Counted from the first letter of the stretch, positions 27,262 through 36,494 are shown. The stretch: DNA of 64,000 nt from Allocoprococcus sp004560705 (GCF_052065755.1 NZ_JBQHTK010000006.1:62001-126000); one strand, 5' to 3'. Made by a program: numbers and translations. Notes: a model not told the origin generated them from the sequence alone.

Positions 27262-28469
27262 CGTTAGAGAAATTTGAAGAAGCAAGCGAGATTGTAAAAC
27301 GGGTCACCAAACCTACCAAACTGGTTTACAGTGAGCATTTAAGCGCACAGACCGGAGCTAAAGTATATCTGAAACCGGAAAACATGCAGTATACAGGTGC
27401 CTATAAGCTCAGAGGCGCTTATTATAAGATCAGTACCTTGTCAGAGGAAGAACGCGCCAGAGGACTGATCGCTGCATCCGCAGGAAACCACGCACAGGGT
27501 GTCGCATATGCCGCAAAAGCCTTTGGATGTAAGGCTACCATCGTTATGCCGACCGTTACCCCACTCATCAAAGTCAATCGTACCAAGAGTTACGGAGCGG
27601 AAGTGGTACTTCACGGAGATGTCTATGATGATGCCTGTGCAAAGGCTTATGAGCTGGCGGAGGAGCACGGCTATACATTTGTTCATCCGTTTGATGATCT
27701 TGATGTTGCAACAGGACAGGGAACGATCGCGATGGAAATCGTGCAGGAACTTCCGACGGTCGATTATATCTTTGTGCCGATCGGCGGAGGCGGACTGATC
27801 ACGGGTATTTCTACACTTGCGAAAATGCTGAATCCTAAGATCAAAGTGATCGGTGTGGAACCGGCAGCAGCAGCCAGTATGAAAGCGGCCGTAGCGGCAG
27901 GCCATGTTGTGACTCTTCCGAGCGCAAATACGATCGCAGATGGTACCGCTGTAAAAACAGTTGGTGAAAAGACGCTTCAGTATGTTATGGAAAATGTAGA
28001 CGATATCCTTACAGTAGAAGATGATGAACTGGTCGGTGCATTCCTTGATATGGTCGAGAATCACAAAATGGTTGTCGAAAACTCAGGACTTCTTTCTGTG
28101 GCTGCTTTAAAACAGATGGATCTGACAGGCAAAAAGGTTGTTTGTATCTTAAGCGGCGGTAATATGGATGTCATTACCATGTCATCCATCGTACAGCATG
28201 GATTGATTCAGAGAGACCGTATTTTCTCTGTATCCGTACTTCTTCCGGATAAACCGGGTGAACTTGTGCGCGTCGCAAAGACAATTGCTGATGAACAGGG
28301 AAATGTAATTAAACTGGAGCATAATCAGTTTGTCAGCATTAATCGAAATGCTGCCGTTGAACTCAGAGTCACCATGGAAGCATTTGGAACGGAACACAAA
28401 AACAGAATTATTCAGGCATTGGAGCGAGAAGGATTCCGTCCTAAAACAATCAGTGCCAAACTCTATTAG
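27255..28469 (+). CDS. ilvA: Threonine ammonia-lyase (threonine dehydratase) with ACT domain
   Basis: A 404-residue PLP enzyme that deaminates threonine to 2-oxobutyrate. The PLP lysine lies in YTGAYKLRGAYYKI (about residue 47), the phosphate-binding Gly run in PIGGGGLITG (about 175), and the C-terminal ACT-like domain (about 325-404, SVLLPDKPGELVRVAK). This short one-ACT form is known both as an isoleucine-synthesis and as a catabolic (TdcB-like) enzyme, so the symbol is a family label. The gene overlaps ftsY by 7 bases; its ribosome site GAAGGAG lies inside the ftsY 3' end, so expression is coupled to ftsY. No T-box or other leader is possible at that junction. Confidence 0.88.
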   Translation: MLTLEKFEEASEIVKRVTKPTKLVYSEHLSAQTGAKVYLKPENMQYTGAYKLRGAYYKISTLSEEERARGLIAASAGNHAQGVAYAAKAFGCKATIVMPTVTPLIKVNRTKSYGAEVVLHGDVYDDACAKAYELAEEHGYTFVHPFDDLDVATGQGTIAMEIVQELPTVDYIFVPIGGGGLITGISTLAKMLNPKIKVIGVEPAAAASMKAAVAAGHVVTLPSANTIADGTAVKTVGEKTLQYVMENVDDILTVEDDELVGAFLDMVENHKMVVENSGLLSVAALKQMDLTGKKVVCILSGGNMDVITMSSIVQHGLIQRDRIFSVSVLLPDKPGELVRVAKTIADEQGNVIKLEHNQFVSINRNAAVELRVTMEAFGTEHKNRIIQALEREGFRPKTISAKLY

Positions 28470-28485
28470 ATAAGGGATGAGAATC

Positions 28486-28956
28486 ATGAAACAAGGCAGA
28501 ATGCCGAAAGTCGGTGAGTGTTACAGACATTTTAAAGGGAATCGTTATCGCGTACTTGCAATTGCAAAGCATACAGAGCGTGCAGAAGAGCTTGTCGTCT
28601 ATGAAGGACTTTACGGAGAACATCCGGTATTTGCACGACCTTTGGAAATGTTTCTGGAGCAGGTCGATAAGAGAAAATTCCCGGATGCAGATCAGGAATA
28701 TCGGTTTGAACTGGAGGAAGAGACCGCAGTGGCGGATGAGGAGGAACAGAGTCTGATCATGCGATTTCTTGATCTGAGCAGCAACGAAGAAAAACTGCGG
28801 TTCCTTCAAAAATATAAAACAGAACTCACAGATGAATTCCTTTCCGCCGCTGCGCAGAGTATGGATTTTACAGAAAATGCACAGACGATGGAAATGCGAT
28901 ACCAGCAGTTGGTAAAATACATCAAGACATTGATGAAGTATGAAAAACGGATGTAG
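28486..28956 (+). CDS. DUF1653 domain protein
   Basis: A 156-residue protein. The first 65 residues form a DUF1653 domain (PKVGECYRHFKGNRYRVLAIAKHTE ... LVVYEGLYGEHPVFARPLEMF), a small beta-barrel module of unknown function found alone in many bacteria. The C-terminal part is acidic and helical (about 80-156) and not recognised. The second of two in-frame ATGs, 28486, is better placed relative to AAGGGA. It follows ilvA by 16 bases and probably ends that transcript; no good terminator is seen before the gntR promoter. Confidence 0.75.
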   Translation: MKQGRMPKVGECYRHFKGNRYRVLAIAKHTERAEELVVYEGLYGEHPVFARPLEMFLEQVDKRKFPDADQEYRFELEEETAVADEEEQSLIMRFLDLSSNEEKLRFLQKYKTELTDEFLSAAAQSMDFTENAQTMEMRYQQLVKYIKTLMKYEKRM

Positions 28957-28977
28957 CAGAAAAAATAATCTAGCCTA

Positions 28978-29006
28978 TTGACAATAAATGTATCGTTGTA
29001 TACAAT
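28978..29006 (+). promoter_or_regulatory. Promoter of the GntR regulator
   Basis: TTGACA (28978-28983), 17-bp spacer, TACAAT (29001-29006): nearly consensus. The -10 lies inside the palindrome at 28989-29012. Confidence 0.85.
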
Positions 29007-29012
29007 GATACA
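28989..29012. promoter_or_regulatory. Near-perfect 24-bp palindrome, probable GntR/FCD operator
   Basis: Arms TGTATC and GATACA flank the core GTTGTATACAAT; the only imperfect pair is one G/T position on each side. The inner TTGTATACAA has the form bound by FCD-type GntR regulators. It covers the -10, so binding would block RNA polymerase: negative autoregulation is likely. A second imperfect dyad, GGGTCA ... TGACCC, lies at 29033-29054. Confidence 0.7.
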
Positions 29013-29086
29013 AAAATGAGCCAGGTTTACTTGGGTCAGATTTTATATTGACCCCAACAAAAAATATAGTTTTCAGGAGCAGAATC

Positions 29087-29725
29087 ATGGATAAATATTC
29101 ACTGAGGGGACAGGTTTTTCAGGAGATCCGCGAGGACATTCTGAAAGGCAAATTTAAGGAAAATGAAGAATTACGAGAAGCAACACTGGGTAAGGAACTT
29201 GGAGTCAGCAGGACGCCGGTTCGGGAAGCACTCCGTCAGCTGGAGCTGGAGGGGCTGGTTCACATTATTCCGAACAAAGGGGCCTATGTGACGGGCATTA
29301 CGGAGAAGGACGTGCATGATATCTATATGACGCGTTCCATGCTTGAAGGCCTATGTGCACGTTGGGCGGCTGAGCACATTTCAGAGGAGCAGATTCAGGA
29401 AATGGAAGAAGTCCTGCTTCTTACAGAATACCACTTGGATCGTGGAAATGCCGAACAGCTTGCAGAACTTGACGGAAAGTTTCATGAGGTTCTTTATGAC
29501 GCAAGTCAGAGCCGGATACTCAGACATATTCTTTCTGATTTTCATAAATATGTTCAGGTGGCAAGAAAACGATCCGTGAAGAAAGAAGACAGGGCAAAAA
29601 AATCTCTGGAAGAACACCGGGAGATCCTGAATGCACTACGGACCGGAGATGCGGACCGTGCAGAAGAACTGGCACATATTCATATCCTGAATGTTATGGA
29701 GAATCTTCATATTGAGCAGGAATAA
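29087..29725 (+). CDS. GntR family transcriptional regulator, FCD (FadR) subfamily
   Basis: A 212-residue regulator. The N-terminal winged helix (about 1-75) shows LGKELGVSRTPVREALRQLELEGLV, the classic GntR recognition segment. The C-terminal all-helical FCD domain (about 85-210) has the metal-binding pattern D...H (LDGKFHEVLYDAS), H (EEHREILNAL) and H (HIHILN), which in this family bind a metal and a small organic acid. Start at 29087 follows CAGGAG. The icd gene begins 25 bases later, so both are co-transcribed. Control of citrate/2-oxoglutarate metabolism is a fair inference from context; the ligand is not known. Confidence 0.9.
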   Translation: MDKYSLRGQVFQEIREDILKGKFKENEELREATLGKELGVSRTPVREALRQLELEGLVHIIPNKGAYVTGITEKDVHDIYMTRSMLEGLCARWAAEHISEEQIQEMEEVLLLTEYHLDRGNAEQLAELDGKFHEVLYDASQSRILRHILSDFHKYVQVARKRSVKKEDRAKKSLEEHREILNALRTGDADRAEELAHIHILNVMENLHIEQE

Positions 29726-29750
29726 CAGGCAAAAGAAAGGAAGAGTAAGC

Positions 29751-30947
29751 ATGAGCAAGATTCAGATGACGACACCAATTGTTGAGATGGACGGAGATGA
29801 GATGACAAGGATCCTGTGGAAGATGATCAAGGAGCATCTTCTTCTTCCGTATATTGATTTGAAGACAGAATATTATGATCTGGGCCTGAAACACAGAGAC
29901 GAGACAAACGATCAGGTTACTGTGGATTCTGCAATCGCAACGAAGAAATATAAGGTTGCAGTAAAATGTGCAACGATCACTCCGAACGCAGCCCGTGTGA
30001 AAGAGTATAATCTGAAAGAAATGTGGAAGAGCCCGAATGGAACCATTCGTGCGATCCTTGACGGTACTGTATTCCGTGCACCCATCGTTGTAAAAGGAAT
30101 TGAACCTTGTGTAAAGAACTGGAAAAAGCCGATCACGATTGCAAGACATGCTTACGGGGATGTTTACAAAGGTTCTGAAATGAAGATCCCGGGTGCCGGA
30201 AAGGTAGAACTGGTTTATACCGCAGAGGACGGAACCGAGACGAGAGAGCTGGTTCATAATTTTACCGGATCCGGAATTGTTCAGGGCATGCATAATATTG
30301 ATCAGTCAATCGAGAGTTTTGCAAGAAGCTGTTTTAACTATGCACTGGATACGAAACAGGATCTCTGGTTTGCAACGAAAGATACGATTTCCAAGAAATA
30401 CGACCATACCTTTAAAGATATTTTTCAGGAGATTTTTGATGCAGATTACAAAGAGAAGTTTGAAGAAGCCGGAATCGAGTATTTCTATACGCTGATCGAC
30501 GATGCCGTAGCACGTGTGATGAAGTCTGAAGGCGGTTATATCTGGGCATGTAAGAACTATGACGGTGATGTGATGAGTGACATGGTTTCTTCCGCATTCG
30601 GATCACTGGCCATGATGACTTCCGTGCTGGTATCTCCGGAAGGATACTATGAATATGAGGCAGCACACGGAACGGTACAGCGGCACTATTACAAGCACCT
30701 GAAAGGAGAAGAAACATCTACTAACTCCGTGGCAACGATCTTTGCATGGACGGGGGCACTCAGAAAACGTGGTGAGATGGATGGAAATCAGGAGCTGATG
30801 GATTTTGCCGATAAGCTGGAAAAGGCAACGATCGATACAATTGAAAGCGGAAATATGACTAAAGATCTTGCACTGATCACGACGCTTCCAAATCCGACTG
30901 TATTGAACAGCGAAGATTTTATCAAAGCGATCGCTGAGAGATTGTAA
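29751..30947 (+). CDS. icd: NADP-dependent isocitrate dehydrogenase, type II (eukaryote-like homodimer)
   Basis: Oxidatively decarboxylates isocitrate to 2-oxoglutarate, giving NADPH and a glutamate precursor. The 398-residue sequence opens with KIQMTTPIVEMDGDEMTRIL, the start seen in mitochondrial/cytosolic and Thermotoga-type enzymes rather than in E. coli Icd. Substrate blocks SPNGTIRAILDGTVFRAPI and DDAVARVMKSEGGYIWACKNYDGDV, and the cofactor block EAAHGTVQRHYY, are all present. It starts at ATG 29751 after AAAGGAAGAG, directly behind the GntR gene. No citrate synthase or aconitase lies alongside. Confidence 0.95.
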   Translation: MSKIQMTTPIVEMDGDEMTRILWKMIKEHLLLPYIDLKTEYYDLGLKHRDETNDQVTVDSAIATKKYKVAVKCATITPNAARVKEYNLKEMWKSPNGTIRAILDGTVFRAPIVVKGIEPCVKNWKKPITIARHAYGDVYKGSEMKIPGAGKVELVYTAEDGTETRELVHNFTGSGIVQGMHNIDQSIESFARSCFNYALDTKQDLWFATKDTISKKYDHTFKDIFQEIFDADYKEKFEEAGIEYFYTLIDDAVARVMKSEGGYIWACKNYDGDVMSDMVSSAFGSLAMMTSVLVSPEGYYEYEAAHGTVQRHYYKHLKGEETSTNSVATIFAWTGALRKRGEMDGNQELMDFADKLEKATIDTIESGNMTKDLALITTLPNPTVLNSEDFIKAIAERL

Positions 30948-30958
30948 ATAAAAACAGG

Positions 30959-30985
30959 AAAAACGCGCCGATAAGGCGCGTTTTT
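30959..30985. terminator. Bidirectional terminator between icd and the ABC-F gene
   Basis: AAAAACGCGCC, loop GATAA, GGCGCGTTTTT: an 11-bp perfect stem with A and T tracts on both sides, serving both convergent genes. Confidence 0.93.
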
Positions 30986-30990
30986 AACAG

Positions 30991-32916
30991 TTATTCAGCC
31001 AGCTCTTCCCATTTTTCATAGAGCTCTTCCAGCTCTTCTTCATTTGCAGCCTTTTCCTTTGCCAGTTCCTGACACCGGACGGAATTGGTATAGATTTCTT
31101 CCTGCATAAGAAGCGTATCGATCTCCTGGTTTCGTTCTTCCAGCCGGGTAATGCGTTCTTCCGTCTTTTTCAGTTCGTTCTGACGCTTCCGGATTCTTGC
31201 TTGTTCTTCTTTCTGTTCCTGCCAGCTCATTTTGGACTGGGACATTGAAGAAGTGCCTTCATTCGTAGATTGCTTGTCTGAAATATTGCCACCGGCGTAT
31301 GCCGTCGTGAGTTCCTCTTTCTTTTCGAGATAGTAATCGTAGTTTCCAATATAATTTACAAAAGTATGGTTCACCAGGTCAAGAATACGCGTGGCTGTCT
31401 GGTTGATGAAATAACGGTCATGGGACACATAAAGTACGGTTCCGGTGTACTCATTCAATGCATTTTCCAAAATTTCTTTCGAAGCGATGTCCAGGTGGTT
31501 CGTAGGCTCGTCCAAAATCAGGAAGTTCGCCTCGGAGAGCATCAGCTTTGCAAGAGATACTCGTCCGCGTTCTCCGCCGCTCAAATCACCGATCATCTTA
31601 AATACATCATCGCCTGTGAATAAAAATGCAGCTAGAACATTCCGGATCTGTGTATTCGTAAGTGTCGGATAATCATCGGAGATCTCTTCAAAGATCGTTT
31701 TTTCCATGTGAAGTACGTGATGTTCCTGATCGTAGTAACCGATATGTACATTGGTTCCCAGTGTAAAGCTTCCCGAATCCGCCGCGATCACATTGTTCAA
31801 AATCTTAAGCAGTGTCGTTTTCCCTGTTCCGTTATCGCCTACGATGGCTACATGTTCACCTCGCTTAATCTCGAAGCTGACATCCTGAAAAAGGACCTGG
31901 GGAGCAAATGATTTTCCAAGGCCTTCAACGCGAAGCACGTCGTTCCCGCTAACACAGGAAGGCTCCAGGCTTAAATGAATATCGGTATTCAGCTCAACCG
32001 GTTTTTCAACAGGTGTGATTTTGTTTAACAGCTTTTCCCGGCTTTCCGCACGTCGGATTGATTTCTCCCGGTTGAAGGAACGAAGCTTTTCGATGACTGC
32101 CTCCTGATGCTTGATTTCCCGTTGCTGATTCAGATATTCTTTCAGCCTTGCGTCTCTGAGCTGCTGTTTCTTCTGGGCATAATCTGAATAATTTCCCATA
32201 TATGTCATCAGTGTACCGTTTTCAATCTCCAGCACTTTCGTTACGACACGATTCAAAAAATAACGGTCGTGGGAGACGATGAGCACTGCACCGGAGTAAT
32301 TCAGCAGGTAGTTCTCAAGCCATGCGATTGAATTCATATCCAAGTGATTGGTAGGCTCATCCAGCAGTAAAATATCCGGTTTCGTCAGCAGAAGTTTGCC
32401 GAGGGAAACACGTGTCTTCTGGCCGCCGGAAAGGGCGTCCACCGGTTTCTGAAATTCATCCTCAGTAAACCCAAGGCCTTTAAGAACACCGACCAGTTCG
32501 CTTTTATAAGAATAGCCGTCAGCACGTTCAAATGCAGCGGTAAGTCTATGATAAGTGTCAAGTTTCATCTGAAGTGCGTCACCGGTCAGCGTACTGATTT
32601 CCAGTTCCAGTGCACGAATCTGACGTTCCATTTCGATAATCTCAGATTTGGCGGTGCGGACTTCTTCGTAAATGGTATTCCCGCTCATCAGGTCCTGGTG
32701 CTGGGCAAGATAGCCCATTGTTTTTCCTTTGGTAAGAATTACATCACCGTCATCACTATTCAATTCACCGACGATCATTTTCAAAATTGTGGATTTCCCG
32801 GCGCCGTTCAGACCGACCAGCGCCGCTTTCTCACGGTCTTCTATATGAAAGGAGCCTTTATTCACAATAACCTGCTCCCCAAAGGATTTCGTTAAATTGT
32901 GGCATGCCAGTATCAT
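30991..32916 (-). CDS. ABC-F family ATPase (translation factor type)
   Basis: A leftward 641-residue protein with two ABC ATPase domains and no membrane helix. Domain 1: VGLNGAGKSTIL, LSGGQKTRVSLG, DILLLDEPTNHLD. A linker (about 230-310) is followed by domain 2: VGDNGTGKTTLL, LSGGERGRVSLA, FLILDEPTNHLD. The C-terminal 90 residues are a highly charged coiled coil. ABC-F proteins bind the ribosomal E site and relieve stalled or antibiotic-blocked ribosomes. Closest in plan are housekeeping YdiF/Uup-like members; no evidence for antibiotic resistance. AAGGAGG lies seven bases before ATG 32916; an in-frame TTG two codons earlier is too close to it. Confidence 0.93.
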   Translation of the reverse strand: MILACHNLTKSFGEQVIVNKGSFHIEDREKAALVGLNGAGKSTILKMIVGELNSDDGDVILTKGKTMGYLAQHQDLMSGNTIYEEVRTAKSEIIEMERQIRALELEISTLTGDALQMKLDTYHRLTAAFERADGYSYKSELVGVLKGLGFTEDEFQKPVDALSGGQKTRVSLGKLLLTKPDILLLDEPTNHLDMNSIAWLENYLLNYSGAVLIVSHDRYFLNRVVTKVLEIENGTLMTYMGNYSDYAQKKQQLRDARLKEYLNQQREIKHQEAVIEKLRSFNREKSIRRAESREKLLNKITPVEKPVELNTDIHLSLEPSCVSGNDVLRVEGLGKSFAPQVLFQDVSFEIKRGEHVAIVGDNGTGKTTLLKILNNVIAADSGSFTLGTNVHIGYYDQEHHVLHMEKTIFEEISDDYPTLTNTQIRNVLAAFLFTGDDVFKMIGDLSGGERGRVSLAKLMLSEANFLILDEPTNHLDIASKEILENALNEYTGTVLYVSHDRYFINQTATRILDLVNHTFVNYIGNYDYYLEKKEELTTAYAGGNISDKQSTNEGTSSMSQSKMSWQEQKEEQARIRKRQNELKKTEERITRLEERNQEIDTLLMQEEIYTNSVRCQELAKEKAANEEELEELYEKWEELAE

Positions 32917-32996
32917 TTTCAAACCTCCTTATACTGTAGAAATAGGTACTGTCTACCTCATTATATCGGAAATACAATAAAAAACAACTATTAAGT

Positions 32997-33025
32997 TTGA
33001 CTTTTTTATGTCATTTTTATATAAT
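32997..33025 (+). promoter_or_regulatory. Promoter of rex
   Basis: TTGACT (32997-33002), 17-bp spacer, TATAAT (33020-33025). The ATG at 33024 overlaps the -10 and cannot be the start, which supports GTG 33060 as the rex start. Confidence 0.85.
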
Positions 33026-33059
33026 GAAATTTAGAATAAGAATGGAAGGTGGATGTCAG

Positions 33060-33710
33060 GTGGAAGAAAGAGAAATATCTCAGGCAGTAATCAGAAGACT
33101 TCCGAGATACTATCGTTATCTTGGCGAATTGCTGGAACACGGTGTGGAACGAATATCCTCCAACGATTTGAGCAAGAGAATGAAAGTAACTGCATCCCAG
33201 ATTCGTCAGGACCTTAATAATTTTGGTGGATTTGGACAACAGGGATACGGGTATAATGTAAAATACTTATATACGGAAATAGGGAAAATTCTGGGACTGG
33301 ACAACCAACATAACATGGTCATTATCGGTGCCGGTAATCTTGGACAGGCACTGGCTAATTATGCAGCATTTGAAAAAAGAGGTTTTGTATTAAAAGGATT
33401 ATTTGACGTGAATCCACGACTTGTGGGAATTACGATCCGCGGTGTGGAGATCCGGATGATGGATGAACTGAGTGATTTTATTCAGAAGAATGATATTGAA
33501 ATCGGAGTACTTGCGATTCCGAAGACAAGAGCCATAGATGTTGCGAATGTTCTGGTTGATAATGGTGTGCGGGCGATCTGGAATTTTGCACATACAGATT
33601 TGAATCTTCCGGATAATATTATTGTTGAGAACGTGCATTTATCGGAGAGTCTGATGAGACTTTCATACAATATAACACGTTATAATATGGAACATACAGA
33701 TAATTCATAA
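33060..33710 (+). CDS. rex: Redox-sensing transcriptional repressor Rex
   Basis: A 216-residue NADH/NAD+ sensor. The N-terminal winged helix (about 1-75) includes SSNDLSKRMKVTASQIRQDLNNFGGFGQQGYGYNV, the characteristic Rex DNA-reading block. The Rossmann domain has VIIGAGNLGQALANY (about 85) and a domain-swapping C-terminal helix ending in SESLMRLSYNITRY. In clostridia Rex represses fermentative genes while NAD+ is plentiful and lets go when NADH rises. The start is GTG 33060, seven bases after AAGGTGG; upstream ATGs lie within or next to the promoter. Five candidate operators in the window are listed separately. Confidence 0.95.
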   Translation: MEEREISQAVIRRLPRYYRYLGELLEHGVERISSNDLSKRMKVTASQIRQDLNNFGGFGQQGYGYNVKYLYTEIGKILGLDNQHNMVIIGAGNLGQALANYAAFEKRGFVLKGLFDVNPRLVGITIRGVEIRMMDELSDFIQKNDIEIGVLAIPKTRAIDVANVLVDNGVRAIWNFAHTDLNLPDNIIVENVHLSESLMRLSYNITRYNMEHTDNS

Positions 33711-33759
33711 TTCGACAGAATGTGTTACACACATTTTGCCTGAATCGGCGTAATGAGAG

Positions 33760-33785
33760 AAGAGTTCCGGCTGCGGGGCTCTTTA
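33760..33785 (+). terminator. Weak hairpin terminator after rex
   Basis: AAGAGTTCCG and CGGGGCTCTT form a 10-bp stem including two G-U pairs with loop GCTG. Only three T follow, so termination is probably partial. Confidence 0.5.
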
Positions 33786-33807
33786 TTGCGTATTGGAAGG
33801 TGAGAAT

Positions 33808-35331
33808 ATGAAATATATATTGACGGCTGAACAGATGAAAGCGGCGGACGGAAGAATGATCCATGAGATCGGGATTCCTTCGCTGGTATTGATGGAACGT
33901 GCGGCGCTTCAGTGTATGGCTGCAATGAAAGAAGAGCAGATTGATCTGTCCTATGCACTGGTGGTATGCGGCTCCGGCAACAACGGTGGAGACGGATTCG
34001 CGGTGGCAAGACTGCTTGCCGAAGAAGGAAAAAGGGTCGATGTGTGTTTTGCCGGAAAATTGGAATCCAGGAGTGAAGAAACGAAGCAGCAGATGCATAT
34101 TCTGGAAAATCTGGGCGTGTCTGTAGGAAACACTTTACCGGAGAAGGAATATAGTGTTATTATAGATGCCGTATTTGGAATCGGGCTTTGCCGAAATATC
34201 GAAGGACATTACCAGAATGTGATTGAACAAATGAACCGGTATCAGGGATACAAAGTTGCGATTGATACTCCGTCCGGAATTTCCGCTGACACCGGGGAAG
34301 TACTGGGATGTGCGTTCCGGGCTGATTTGACAGTCACGTTTGCATACGCTAAGGCAGGTCAGGTTTTCTTTCCGGGTTCCGAGTATGCGGGGAAAGTACT
34401 GGTAAAGGATATCGGCATTACGGATCCGGGCTTTGAAAACCGGGACGATCTTTATTTTATGCTGGAAAAACAGGATGTGATTTCCAGGATGCCGGAGAGA
34501 AAGCCGGATTCCAATAAAGGAAGCTATGGAAGGGTTCTTCTTATTGCCGGAAGTAGGGGAATGTCGGGGGCAGCGTACTTAAGTGCCCATGCGGCGTACA
34601 TGGTAGGCGCAGGCCTTGTACGGATATACACGGAAGAATCCAACAGACAGATTCTTCAGCAGCTTCTGCCGGAAGCTATTATCACGACTTATGATGAGAT
34701 GGCCTTAGATTGTTTCCGGGAACTTCCAGATCTGCTTCAATGGGCAGATATGGTCTGCATCGGATGCGGACTTGGAATTTCAGAGTATTCGCGGAGACTT
34801 TTTAAAATGACGCTGGAAATGAACCGGAAGCCGTGTGTGATTGATGCGGACGGTCTCAATCTTCTTGCGGAATTTACCGAAGAAGAGCGAAGAAAATGGG
34901 CGCGCCAGAAAGAACAGTATGTGCTGACACCTCATATGAAAGAAATGTCAAGATTGACAGGATATCCTGTTGCAGAACTAAAGAATCATAGGAACGCTCT
35001 TCTACGTGAGTTTGTTGAAAAAATGCAGGTCGTTTGTGCCATGAAAGATAGCAGAACACTCGTCGCAGCTTGCGGACATCCGACGTTTCTGAATTCATCC
35101 GGAAATGCAGCAATGGCGAAGGCCGGTTCCGGTGACGTGCTGGCAGGAACGATTGCCGGCCTGATGGCTCAGAACCTCCCGACTTTTGACGCGGCTGTGT
35201 TGGGAGTATATCTGCACGGCCTTGCCGGAGATACGGCAAGAGAAGAATGTGGATCCTACAGTGTGCTTGCTGAAGATCTCATCCGGGGGCTTGGCAGAAC
35301 ACTAAAAACTTTGGAGGAAAACTTGAAATGA
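33808..35331 (+). CDS. nnrD: Bifunctional NAD(P)HX epimerase/dehydratase
   Basis: A 507-residue fusion that repairs hydrated NAD(P)H. The N-terminal epimerase domain (NnrE/YjeF, about 1-210) has YALVVCGSGNNGGDGFAVARLL and AIDTPSGISADTG. The C-terminal ADP-dependent dehydratase domain (NnrD, about 225-507, ribokinase-like) has GSYGRVLLIAGSRGMSGAAYLSA, DADGLNLL and the end NAAMAKAGSGDVLAGTIAGL. The ATG at 33808 follows GGAAGGTG. The gene overlaps alr by four bases (ATGA), so the two are translationally coupled. The order nnr-alr is common in Firmicutes. Confidence 0.95.
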   Translation: MKYILTAEQMKAADGRMIHEIGIPSLVLMERAALQCMAAMKEEQIDLSYALVVCGSGNNGGDGFAVARLLAEEGKRVDVCFAGKLESRSEETKQQMHILENLGVSVGNTLPEKEYSVIIDAVFGIGLCRNIEGHYQNVIEQMNRYQGYKVAIDTPSGISADTGEVLGCAFRADLTVTFAYAKAGQVFFPGSEYAGKVLVKDIGITDPGFENRDDLYFMLEKQDVISRMPERKPDSNKGSYGRVLLIAGSRGMSGAAYLSAHAAYMVGAGLVRIYTEESNRQILQQLLPEAIITTYDEMALDCFRELPDLLQWADMVCIGCGLGISEYSRRLFKMTLEMNRKPCVIDADGLNLLAEFTEEERRKWARQKEQYVLTPHMKEMSRLTGYPVAELKNHRNALLREFVEKMQVVCAMKDSRTLVAACGHPTFLNSSGNAAMAKAGSGDVLAGTIAGLMAQNLPTFDAAVLGVYLHGLAGDTAREECGSYSVLAEDLIRGLGRTLKTLEENLK

Positions 35332-36494
35332 AGACATATAACAGACTGCGTGCAGTGATCGATCTCGATGCAGTAATGTATAACATGCAAATGATGTATC
35401 GTAATATTAAAAACGATGCGCGGATGATCGTTGTCGTGAAAACGGACGGATACGGACATGGTGCCGTACCGATTGCAGAAATGTTAGAAGATGTGGAGTA
35501 CGTATGGGGATATGCTGTGGCAACATTGGAAGAAGGGATCCTGCTTCGAAAAGCTGGGATTGGAAAACCGATTCTTTGCCTCGGATGCATTTTCCCGGAT
35601 CAGATGGAAGCGATGATTCGGCATCAGATCCGTATGACGGTCTATGACGGTGAACTGGCAGCTCTGGCATCGGCAAAAGCAGAAGAACTGGGAATGAATG
35701 CAATCTTTCATATTAAGATTGATACCGGAATGTCCAGACTCGGATTTGCGCCGGATGACGTAAGCGTGAACGCAATCGAAAAGATCAGTCATCTTCCATG
35801 TGTAGAGCTGGAAGGAATGTTTACACATTTTTCGCGGGCTGATGAGAAAAATAAGGAGATCACAGATCAGCAATTTACTTCATATATCCGGGTTAAAGAA
35901 GAACTGGAGAAAAGGGGTATCCATTTCTCACTACTTCATGTATCAAACAGTGCTGCGATCATCGATCAGCCGGAATTGAATCTGAATCTTGTGAGAGCGG
36001 GCATATCTACTTACGGTATGTACCCTTCTGAGGAAGTGAGAAAAGATTCGGTTCCATTGAAACCGGCTATGGAATTGATTTCCCATATCACATATTTGAA
36101 ATGGATTGAAAAAGGGACTGCCGTCAGCTATGGTGGAACCTTTGTAGCGGATCGGAGAATGCAGATTGCAACAGTACCGGCCGGGTACGGTGACGGGTAT
36201 CCCAGGAGTCTGTCCAATAAAGGATATGTTTTGATTCATGGGAAGAAAGCGCCGATCGTTGGAAGAGTCTGCATGGACCAGTTCATGGTTGACGTGACAG
36301 ATATTCCTAATGTGAAGTTTGAAGATAAGGTTACCCTGATTGGTGAAAATGAAGGGGTGTATCTTCCGGTTGAAACGTTAAGTGAATTATCCGGAAGGTT
36401 TAATTATGAATTTGTCTGTGACATCAATAAACGTGTTCCCCGGGAATATATTCGCGGCGGAGAGGTAGTAAGGCAGATAGATTATTTTGAATAG
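35328..36494 (+). CDS. alr: Alanine racemase
   Basis: A 388-residue PLP enzyme making D-alanine for peptidoglycan. The PLP lysine lies in MIVVVKTDGYGHGAVPIAEM (about residue 38) and the second catalytic base Tyr in the block SYGGTFVADRRMQIATVPAGYGDGYPR (about 265). The MDQFMVDVTDIP block follows. The start codon lies in the overlap with nnrD. In Bacillus, alr is followed by the ndoAI-ndoA toxin-antitoxin pair; here mazF alone follows. Confidence 0.96.
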   Translation: MKTYNRLRAVIDLDAVMYNMQMMYRNIKNDARMIVVVKTDGYGHGAVPIAEMLEDVEYVWGYAVATLEEGILLRKAGIGKPILCLGCIFPDQMEAMIRHQIRMTVYDGELAALASAKAEELGMNAIFHIKIDTGMSRLGFAPDDVSVNAIEKISHLPCVELEGMFTHFSRADEKNKEITDQQFTSYIRVKEELEKRGIHFSLLHVSNSAAIIDQPELNLNLVRAGISTYGMYPSEEVRKDSVPLKPAMELISHITYLKWIEKGTAVSYGGTFVADRRMQIATVPAGYGDGYPRSLSNKGYVLIHGKKAPIVGRVCMDQFMVDVTDIPNVKFEDKVTLIGENEGVYLPVETLSELSGRFNYEFVCDINKRVPREYIRGGEVVRQIDYFE

